Positions 53,285-59,225 of a stretch of 64,000 bases of DNA are shown here, in pieces (position 1 is the stretch's first letter; each line of letters begins with the position of its first letter). The DNA comes from UBA10518 sp022837185 (lineage in GTDB: Bacteria; Desulfobacterota; Desulfobulbia; Desulfobulbales; Desulfobulbaceae). A program made the translations under genes and the position numbers. The stretch covers positions 69,725-133,724 of the forward strand of contig JAVEQK010000005.1 of NCBI GenBank assembly GCA_034007705.1, read 5' to 3'. The notes below the pieces were generated by a model. It was not told the DNA's origin. It saw only the letters and a list, made by a program, of their open reading frames with translations, and searched no databases.

Positions 53285-53540
53285 CCGCGGCCGATGGGGC
53301 CGCCCAGACCCCGTCCCGCCCGTCTTCCGAATCCACCGACGGTTCAAGGGACGGGCAGCAGAAGCAAGGCGGGCCCTGTCCCCCTGCAGGTATCCGGTGT
53401 CCGGGTGGCCCCATCGCGGCGATGGCAGCCGGGCAAGGCCCCCCGGCTTGACATCCTGTTTTGTTTTCACCTATTATGCGAACAGAATCACCCCCATGCC
53501 CTCAACGCTGCCCTTTGGGCCGCCTGCCGGAGCCGCTTGC

Positions 53541-53909
53541 ATGAGCACTGAACAGAGACGTTTCAGCCGCATCCCTTTCAAGACGAAAGCGGAATTGCTG
53601 CTGCCCGATGCATCCCACCCCGTCGAAGAGATAAGCAACCTGAGCGTCGGCGGTTGTCTGCTCCCGCTTTACCTGGAGATTGAGCCCGGTTCACCCTGCG
53701 GTATACGGATCATGCTCGAGGGAACCACCGAAGGGATGTCGATCCGGGTGGAGGGAAAGGTCATCCGCGCCACAGAGGACGGGGTGGCGCTCCAGTTTAC
53801 CCGCATCGATCCCGACAGCCTTTTTCACCTGCAGAACATAATCCGCTACAACGCCGCCGATCCCGACCGCATCGATCTGGAACTGTCGCAACATCCGGGA
53901 CTCAAGTAG
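53541..53909 (+). CDS. PilZ-domain protein (predicted cyclic di-GMP binding)
   Basis: The 122-residue single PilZ domain carries both ligand-binding motifs: RRFSR (RxxxR, 6-10) and NLSVGG (NxSxxG) about 30 residues later. It should therefore bind cyclic di-GMP, like YcgR and PilZ-type receptors, though this is prediction. ATG 53541 (MSTEQRRFSR) is the natural start; ATG 53496 upstream adds a poor 15-residue leader. It stands between cheB and cheR, which links the second messenger to the chemosensory pathway. Confidence 0.9.
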   Translation: MSTEQRRFSRIPFKTKAELLLPDASHPVEEISNLSVGGCLLPLYLEIEPGSPCGIRIMLEGTTEGMSIRVEGKVIRATEDGVALQFTRIDPDSLFHLQNIIRYNAADPDRIDLELSQHPGLK

Positions 53910-54048
53910 GACAACCGCATGGGGCAGGAACCGTGAAAAAACCGATCAGCAGCCCTGAAGACTTGTCCTTTTGTCAAACCGTGATCGCCTTTTCCTTCCG
54001 GTCCATCCCGGATGATCAGCCACATTTTCCCTGGAAAAAAGGGGCGCG

Positions 54049-54915
54049 ATGATCTCCCTGGAGGAATTCCATCTCATTCGGGATTATATCGAGAAGCACT
54101 GCGGCATCTACCTGTCCGACGAAAAGGTCTATCTGGTCGAAACCCGATTGACCACCCTGATGTTCGAGCAGGGCTGCGGATCGTTCGGCGAGCTGTACAA
54201 AAAGGCCGTCCTGGACAGGACCCATGTCCTGCGGGACAAGATCATCGAGAACATCACCACCAACGAGACCTACTGGTTCCGCGACCTGCACCCCTTCGGC
54301 ATTCTCAATGAAGTGCTCTTCAAACACTATGCCGACGAGATAACCGCCGGCCGAAGGGACAAGATCCGGATCTGGTGCTCCGCCTGCTCAACGGGGCAGG
54401 AGCCCTACTCCATCGCCATGACCTTCCGGGAATTCATGCGGGAGAATCCGCGGCTCCGGCCCGATCATATCGAGATTACCGCCTCGGATATCTCCTCCAC
54501 CGTGCTGTTCATCGGCAAAATGGGCAGATACGACAGCCTGTCCATCTCCCGGGGCCTTTCGGAGGAATTCAGGGACCGGTATTTCGTCAGGGACGACAAG
54601 GTCTGGACCATAAAGGATGAAATCAAGCAGATGGTGAAATTCCAGAAACTGAATCTGCAGGAGAATTTCCACCATCTCGGCAGGCAGGATATCGTCTTCT
54701 GCCGCAACATACTCATATACTTTTCAATGGAGTTCAAACAGAATATTCTCCGGCGCATTGCCTCTCTTCTGCGGCCCAATGGATACCTTTTTCTCGGCGC
54801 GTCCGAGTCGATCATCATGTACACCCAGGAATATGAAATGCTGCGGCATGCCATGGGCCTCTATTATCAAATCAAACAGAATGAGGAAAAGCATCATGCG
54901 TATTCTGTCCGTTGA
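54049..54915 (+). CDS. cheR: Chemotaxis protein methyltransferase
   Basis: The 288-residue SAM-dependent enzyme methylates MCP glutamates. The N-terminal helical domain (MISLEEFHLIRDYIEKHCGIYLSDEK) and the C-terminal methyltransferase with RIWCSACSTGQEPYSIAM and ITASDIS are visible. TTNETYWFRD and DIVFCRNILIYF are typical CheR motifs. SD AAAAGGGGCGCG precedes the ATG. Its end overlaps the next cheY by 20 bases. There is no TPR or pentapeptide-binding extension. Confidence 0.95.
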   Translation: MISLEEFHLIRDYIEKHCGIYLSDEKVYLVETRLTTLMFEQGCGSFGELYKKAVLDRTHVLRDKIIENITTNETYWFRDLHPFGILNEVLFKHYADEITAGRRDKIRIWCSACSTGQEPYSIAMTFREFMRENPRLRPDHIEITASDISSTVLFIGKMGRYDSLSISRGLSEEFRDRYFVRDDKVWTIKDEIKQMVKFQKLNLQENFHHLGRQDIVFCRNILIYFSMEFKQNILRRIASLLRPNGYLFLGASESIIMYTQEYEMLRHAMGLYYQIKQNEEKHHAYSVR

Positions 54916-55270
54916 TGATTCAGCCGCTACCCGCCAATTCATCAAAAAAGCCGTGGACGTCCTTGGTTTCGAGTTTCTCGAGGCGGCCGACGGCAGGGAG
55001 GGACTTGAAATTCTCGCGCGGGAAAACGGCAGGATCGACCTGATCCTCCTTGACCGGCACATGCCGGTGATGGACGGTATGGCGATGCTTGAAAAACTGA
55101 AGGCCGACGACAGGCTCAGGGTGATACCCGTGACCATGGTCACAGTTGAAGTGGAGCGGGCCGAAATACAGAGGGCCATAGCCGGCGGGGCGAAAAACTA
55201 CCTGATCAAGCCCTTTACCCAGGAAAACCTCATCGGCAAGATCCTGGAAGGACTGAACATAGCCCCGTAA
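54896..55270 (+). CDS. CheY-like response regulator
   Basis: The 124-residue receiver starts MRILSVDDSAATRQFI. The ATG has GAGG 8 bases upstream and lies inside the cheR end, so it is probably translationally coupled. Phospho-aspartate is in LILLDRHMPVMDG, and the lysine in LIKPF. It ends the plus-strand cluster. With the first CheY it gives the pathway two single-domain regulators; which drives the output is unclear. Confidence 0.93.
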   Translation: MRILSVDDSAATRQFIKKAVDVLGFEFLEAADGREGLEILARENGRIDLILLDRHMPVMDGMAMLEKLKADDRLRVIPVTMVTVEVERAEIQRAIAGGAKNYLIKPFTQENLIGKILEGLNIAP

Positions 55271-55377
55271 TATTCTATTCAGCGGTGCGAAAGGGTGCAC
55301 GGCGGCCCGGCTGCCGTGAGCAGGAGCAGGCATCGCCGCCATTTCCCGGCCCGGTCAAATCAACGTCAGGAGCAGGA

Positions 55378-55414
55378 GAAAAATTGGGGAGCGGCCGGCC
55401 CGCATATTCTCCCC
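55378..55414 (-). terminator. Probable Rho-independent terminator after the ComFB gene
   Basis: On the minus strand, GGGGAG...CTCCCC with a GC-rich interior forms a hairpin (55414-55386), followed by AATTTTT. It lies about 25 bases after the ComFB stop. Confidence 0.5.
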
Positions 55415-55438
55415 GGACGAGCCGGGAATGAAACCCGG

Positions 55439-55753
55439 TCAATAGTTGGGACTGGTTTTCACCTTCTCAATCGCATCCCGAACGACTTTTTCCACTTCGT
55501 CATTCTTGACCCGTTCGTTGAACACGATCGTTCCTTCCTGCACATACCGGGGCGGCAGGCTGTTGAGGGCAAGGGCGTAGATATCCTGGATATCGAGGAC
55601 TTCGGGCTCCCAGTCGTCGATGGTTGCCAGGATTTTTTCCATGGCCTGAATAACCCGTTTTTCGTTCTTGTTGCTTATACGGCTCAGGTCAACGAATCGG
55701 AGCCATCGATCTTCCTTGTTCTGTCTGTCCGTCATGTCCGGCCCGCCTGTCAT
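55439..55753 (-). CDS. ComFB-family protein
   Basis: The 104-residue protein has the ComFB core: EKRVIQAMEKIL, then DIQDIYALALNSLPPRYVQEG, then a C-terminal VEKVVRDAIEKV. The family was named for a Bacillus late-competence gene. ComFB-like proteins in cyanobacteria have been shown to bind cyclic dinucleotides and affect motility. It converges with the chemosensory cluster, next to CheY, which supports a motility-signalling role. An internal ATG at 55735 has a better ribosome site and would remove six residues. Confidence 0.85.
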   Translation of the reverse strand: MTGGPDMTDRQNKEDRWLRFVDLSRISNKNEKRVIQAMEKILATIDDWEPEVLDIQDIYALALNSLPPRYVQEGTIVFNERVKNDEVEKVVRDAIEKVKTSPNY

Positions 55754-55885
55754 CTGGGAAAATTACACTTTTTATTATCTCTTACAAAACGATTTATTGC
55801 AATATGGAATCGATCCATTGCAAGTGCGGCCAATGCGCGCACCTCCTTTTCCGATTGTACTTCCGGGCAAATCCTTTGATTTTCG

Positions 55886-55913
55886 TTGACAACCCCATGG
55901 AATTTGTTAGAAG
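55886..55913 (+). promoter_or_regulatory. Candidate sigma-70-type promoter for marR
   Basis: Perfect TTGACA (55886-55891) with TAGAAG (55908-55913) at 16-base spacing, about 35 bases before the marR ATG. A GAGG site stands 8 bases before that ATG. Confidence 0.45.
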
Positions 55914-55947
55914 AGCCTAATAAATCCTCCAGCATGAGGCGCTTCCC

Positions 55948-56400
55948 ATGAAACCAAGCAAAAGAACAAGAAAGGTATCGCCGGAACTGCAGAGCTTCGT
56001 GTCCCTGCAAACTGCCGCAGATCGCGTTGCCAGAGACGTATATGGTCCATTGACCCGCTACAGGTTGACCATGAGCCAATTCAGCGTGCTGCAGGCCCTC
56101 CATACCGAGGGCTCCATGTACCAGATCGCCCTGGCCCGGCATATCGGGAAAACCACGGGCAACCTCACCACCGTGATAGATAATCTTGAGAAGCGGGGCC
56201 TGGTGAGACGGGTACGGGAACAGCGGGACAGGCGCTATTACAAGGTTGAACCGACCCCGGAAGGCAGGAAGCTCATCCGCAAGGCGTACCCGGCCCACGT
56301 CAGACAGGTAGAGCGAGTGATGGGGAAACTGACCGCCGGGGAGCAGGATATGCTCAGCACGTTGTGCACCAGGCTGCATGAAACGGAGGATGAGAAATAA
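55948..56400 (+). CDS. MarR-family transcriptional regulator
   Basis: The 150-residue winged-helix regulator reads LTMSQFSVLQALHTEGSMYQIALARHIGKTTGNLTTVIDNLEKRGLVRRVREQRDRRYYKVEPTPEGRKLI in outline: recognition helix near GNLTTVIDNLE, wing RDRRYY. It is complete. It faces the heme-protein gene tail to tail, with a bidirectional terminator between. A decayed copy of its 3' half sits 1.4 kb downstream. It may control the neighbouring heme proteins, but this is only from the conserved pairing. Confidence 0.9.
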   Translation: MKPSKRTRKVSPELQSFVSLQTAADRVARDVYGPLTRYRLTMSQFSVLQALHTEGSMYQIALARHIGKTTGNLTTVIDNLEKRGLVRRVREQRDRRYYKVEPTPEGRKLIRKAYPAHVRQVERVMGKLTAGEQDMLSTLCTRLHETEDEK

Positions 56401-56421
56401 AATCTCCGCGCCGCACCAAAC

Positions 56422-56455
56422 AAAAAAGCGGTCATTTGCATGACCGCTTTTTTTT
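56422..56455. terminator. Bidirectional Rho-independent terminator
   Basis: AAAAAAGCGGTCAT, 6-base loop region, ATGACCGCTTTTTTTT. The A run before and the T run after let it end marR on the plus strand and the heme-protein gene on the minus strand. An almost identical element lies at 57837-57870. Confidence 0.95.
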
Positions 56456-56475
56456 GCTCGGGCCACCGTTGAGTG

Positions 56476-57000
56476 CTATTTTTTGTAAATAACCGAAATA
56501 GCGAAATTATATCCCTCAGGATCCGTGGTGCCGTCAAAAGCAATGGCAATTTCCCTGTTCGCATCCATGGCAGCGAGAATCACATCCAGCATTTTATCTT
56601 CATTGGCCGGCCTCAACGTCATCCAGCCATTTTTGTTGCCGGCCGGATTTTCATTGCAGTTGACGACCCGGAGACGAACCCTGTCTTCATGGGGACCGAT
56701 CTGCTCGGGCGTGCAGGCAACCCAGGTTATCTGCCTGCCTGGTGGAGGCGGCGGCGGGGGGGCGGCGGGACAGAAAAAATCGGTCAGGGTTGTGCCGCCG
56801 GCAAGGGCCGCGTCTTTGGCCGGCGTGGGATCTGCAAAATCAGCTGTATGGCACAAGGTGCAGTCCCCGGTATAGGGCGTGGCCGGGGTGCACGCCACAT
56901 TCACGTCATCTCCTATACCCCCGAAGGTATACCCGTCAGTGGCTGATATGAGCAATGCTCCCGCTACGGCAACCAGACATCCCAAAATTTTGCACTTCAT
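56476..57000 (-). CDS. Exported protein with one CxxCH heme motif and a C-terminal beta-type domain
   Basis: From ATG 57000, with GGAGG at 6 bases, the 174-residue product has a signal peptide (about 1-22, ILGCLVAVAGALLISATDG). A single c-type heme motif CTLCH (C47, C50, H51) lies in a short domain (about 25-78). A linker of seven prolines follows, then a C-terminal domain (about 88-174) with a probable disulfide (C96, C114) and conserved W..L...K/M...A..A pattern. Heme attachment would make it a periplasmic or surface cytochrome; a distal ligand is not obvious. It is the shorter of two tandem paralogues. Confidence 0.8.
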   Translation of the reverse strand: MKCKILGCLVAVAGALLISATDGYTFGGIGDDVNVACTPATPYTGDCTLCHTADFADPTPAKDAALAGGTTLTDFFCPAAPPPPPPPGRQITWVACTPEQIGPHEDRVRLRVVNCNENPAGNKNGWMTLRPANEDKMLDVILAAMDANREIAIAFDGTTDPEGYNFAISVIYKK

Positions 57001-57033
57001 GCAACACCTCCATAAATAAGAATGTTTTGTCCT

Positions 57034-57056
57034 GTTCAGGGTGTCCTGCCCTGAAC
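57034..57056. promoter_or_regulatory. Conserved stem-loop upstream of heme-protein gene A
   Basis: GTTCAGGG/CCCTGAAC (57034-57041, 57049-57056) with a 7-base loop, about 35 bases upstream of the start. The same element, with a 9-bp stem, stands upstream of copy B. It may be an operator, for example for the MarR protein, or an mRNA leader hairpin. Confidence 0.45.
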
Positions 57057-57631
57057 CGTGGTCCATGCCGGATCTTCCAGAAGCGGCCCGGCGGTCTGTT
57101 TGAACTCAGTTGATACCACCAAAAAAACGTTACAAGTTGCCAGTTATCAGTCAGTCTGCTGCGAACCTCCTTCACGTTGAATTTATTGAATAAGGGTCAA
57201 ACACCTTGCCCATGGTGTTTTCCGCCTGTTAGCCGCCGGGGGCAATCGTTCCCTGCTTCCCGGCACACAATTTGTCTGCTTAAAAGCAAGGAATATGCCA
57301 TCTTTGGCAAAAAACGGTAACAGATTGATATGTAATGGAAAATTAGAGAAAATCACTGACCGAGCCGAGAGCAAGGCAGCTGATTGTGCATGATTATGAG
57401 TACACTCTTTCCGAACGGGTTGAATTGTTTTGCAATTTATCTCATACAATTAATAAGTTACGAAGATGAATGGAATTTCCTGCACCTTCAAAAAATTGTC
57501 CTTTCCAGTGGAGGCATTCCAGTGATGCCGGACATGTATAATTGACGGCATGGACCCCGGATGATTGGCGGAAAGCCAGCCCGGAAGGCCCAGGCCGTCC
57601 TTGCCGGGGTGAGCATTCCAGTCATTTCGGA

Positions 57632-57820
57632 CAGGAAAACGGGACAGGCGGTGTTTCTTGGTTGAGTCGACCCGGGGGAAGGTGGAAGCTTATCAGGAGG
57701 GCGTACCCGCCCTTGAGGGACAGGTTGAGGAGGTGAGGGGAAGACTGGGCATTCACCAGCAGGAATTGCTCCGAACGATGTGCGCCAGGTTTTTTGAAAC
57801 CGGCAAGAGGGGAAAAAATT
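57632..57820 (+). pseudogene. Relic of a second marR gene (3' half, frameshifted)
   Basis: DNA here matches marR 56215-56390: GAAAACGGGACAGGCG equals marR GAACAGCGGGACAGGCG, and GTTGAGTCGACCC equals GTTGAACCGACCC. One frame gives GGRWKLIRRAYPP, matching marR EGRKLIRKAYPA; the frame before and after it (VESTR; GQVEEVRGRL; LLRTMCARFFET) matches the flanking marR residues. Thus a +1 and a -1 indel bracket the middle. The 5' half (DNA-binding helices) is missing and no start codon remains. It ends just before the second copy of the terminator. Confidence 0.8.
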
Positions 57821-57836
57821 TCCGGTCTGCATCAAC

Positions 57837-57870
57837 AAAAAAAGCGGTCATTTACATGACCGCTTTTTTT
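57837..57870. terminator. Bidirectional Rho-independent terminator, second copy
   Basis: AAAGCGGTCAT, short loop, ATGACCGCTTTTTTT. It is almost identical to 56422-56455; the loop differs by one base (TTTACATG versus TTTGCATG). It follows the marR relic and precedes, tail to tail, heme-protein gene B. Confidence 0.95.
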
Positions 57871-57891
57871 GTTCTTGAACAGCTCTAATCG

Positions 57892-58608
57892 CTATTTCTT
57901 ATAAATAACCGAGATGGCGTAATTGTATCCCTCAGAATCCGTAGTGCCGTTAAATCCGATGGCAATTCCCTTGTTCGCAGCCATGGCGGCGAGGATCACA
58001 TCCATCATTTTATCGGCATTTTTCGGTCTCAGGGTCAACCAGCCATTTTTCTGACCGGCCGGATTTTCATTGCAGTTGACGACCCGGATGCGGACGCTGT
58101 CGGCATATGGACCGATCTGCTCGGGCGTACAGGCCACCCAGGTTATATTCCTGGCATTGTTGCCTGGAGGAGGAGCCGGGGAAACGGCATCCTGACCGTC
58201 ACAGTTTTCGTCAATGCCGTTATCCGCAATATCAACGGCGCCGGGATTGATGTCCCAGTCATTATCGTTGCAATCGACCGGACCGCAGTCACCCCCTTCT
58301 ATGGCATAACCGTCACCGTCCACATCCGTGCAGGTCGCCGGTGGCGGAGGAGGCGGAGGGGGCGGGGCGGAGGTGGGACAGAAAAAATCGGTCAGGGTCG
58401 CGCCGCCGGCATTATAGGCAGCCATGGCCGGGGTGTTTGTTCCGAAGTCACTGGCATGGCACAATGTACAGTCACCGGTAAAGGGAGTGGCCGGGGCGCA
58501 TGCATCATTCACATTATTCCCAAAATTACTGCGGGAATACCCGTCAGTGGCAGATATGAGCAATGCTCCGGCTACGGCAACCAGACAACCAAGAATTTTC
58601 AACTTCAT
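57892..58608 (-). CDS. Exported single-heme (CxxCH) protein with MopE-like metal-binding insert
   Basis: From ATG 58608, with GGAGG at 8 bases, this is a 238-residue paralogue of the gene at 56476. The signal peptide is nearly identical (CLVAVAGALLISATDGY), the heme motif is C47-x2-C50-H51 and the C-terminal domain is closely similar. Between them it has a nine-proline linker and an insert (about 93-140) of the MopE/metal-binding motif type: DVDGDGYAIEGGDCGPVDCND, then INPGA and DNGIDENCDG. In other proteins this motif binds calcium or copper. A longer upstream reading to 58752 has no ribosome site. Confidence 0.85.
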   Translation of the reverse strand: MKLKILGCLVAVAGALLISATDGYSRSNFGNNVNDACAPATPFTGDCTLCHASDFGTNTPAMAAYNAGGATLTDFFCPTSAPPPPPPPPPATCTDVDGDGYAIEGGDCGPVDCNDNDWDINPGAVDIADNGIDENCDGQDAVSPAPPPGNNARNITWVACTPEQIGPYADSVRIRVVNCNENPAGQKNGWLTLRPKNADKMMDVILAAMAANKGIAIGFNGTTDSEGYNYAISVIYKK

Positions 58609-58652
58609 GCAAAAAACCTCCATAAATTTGGTAAAAAAAAGATGTTTTATCC

Positions 58653-58677
58653 GGTTCAGGACATCCGGCCCTGAACC
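58653..58677. promoter_or_regulatory. Conserved stem-loop upstream of heme-protein gene B
   Basis: GGTTCAGG (58653-58660) and CCTGAACC (58670-58677) around a 9-base loop, extendable by one more pair. It corresponds to 57034-57056 in copy A, so it has survived where the flanks diverged. Confidence 0.45.
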
Positions 58678-59225
58678 GCGTTGTTCGTGCCGGACCATCC
58701 AAAATGCGTCCGGGTTGTTGAACTCAATCGATACACACCAAAAAAAACTCAACTGTTGGCAGTTTCCTTGTCTGTCAGCGAAAAACCTCCTTGCCGTTGA
58801 ATTCGTTGTTCTGCTGTCAAATATATTATCTTTGATGTTTACCCTGTTTTTGCCCGGGGCATCCGTGCCATGCTCCGGTACCCAACCTGGCCTCCTTATT
58901 ACAAGAAGGGTGCCATTCCGGAAGAAAAACTATAATATATTGATATATAAAGAAAAAAATGTAGGAAATTGAAACGGAGAATCGAATGGAGAGGGGCTAA
59001 TTATGAATGATTATTAATACAATTTTTCCGGCAAATTTGCTTCATTGCACAATTTATCTCATGTAATGAGAATGTTACAGCATGTGTATGGTTTTTCCTC
59101 CACCTGAAAAAAAGTTGTACTTTCCAGTGTACAATTGACGGCATGAATCCGGAGGATTGGCACGAGACCGGCCCGGATGGCCTGTCCGGCAAAGACGGGA
59201 GACACCGTCAGGGCACCTTCGGGTG

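Larger units (their letters stand above)
56215..57624. repeat. Copy A of a tandem duplication (marR 3' half, terminator, heme-protein gene, upstream region)
   Basis: This segment is matched in the same order by 57632-59225. Matching landmarks are the 3' half of marR, the AAAAAAGCGGTCAT/ATGACCGC terminator, the exported heme-protein gene, the GTTCAGGG/CCCTGAAC stem-loop and the far-upstream ATTGACGGCATG segment. Boundaries are approximate. Confidence 0.8.
57632..59225. repeat. Copy B of the tandem duplication
   Basis: Same order as copy A (56215-57624), about 184 bases longer, mostly because heme-protein gene B has a MopE-like insert. The far ends also match: ATTGACGGCATGGACCCCGG at the end of A and ATTGACGGCATGAATCCGG at the end of B. 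The region 58609-59225 upstream of gene B contains no gene; it holds a stem-loop and AT-rich DNA. Confidence 0.8.

Noticed and set aside
51854..53470. 538-codon minus-strand frame opposite cheW and cheB
   Set aside because: It is antisense to intact CheW and CheB domains.
56936..57175. Possible small protein or leader peptide upstream of heme-protein gene A, after an AAGGAGG sequence
   Set aside because: Copy B conserves the AAGGAGG but not a start codon or one reading frame across the region, so coding is not supported. The conserved purine tract itself is unexplained.
57658..57888. 76-residue plus-strand open frame before heme-protein gene B
   Set aside because: It is part of the frameshifted marR relic plus the terminator, not an intact gene.
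59150..59175. Sigma-54 promoter (TGGCACG) upstream of heme-protein gene B
   Set aside because: The -24 like TGGCACG is present, but no TTGC -12 element follows at the right spacing, and it points away from the gene.
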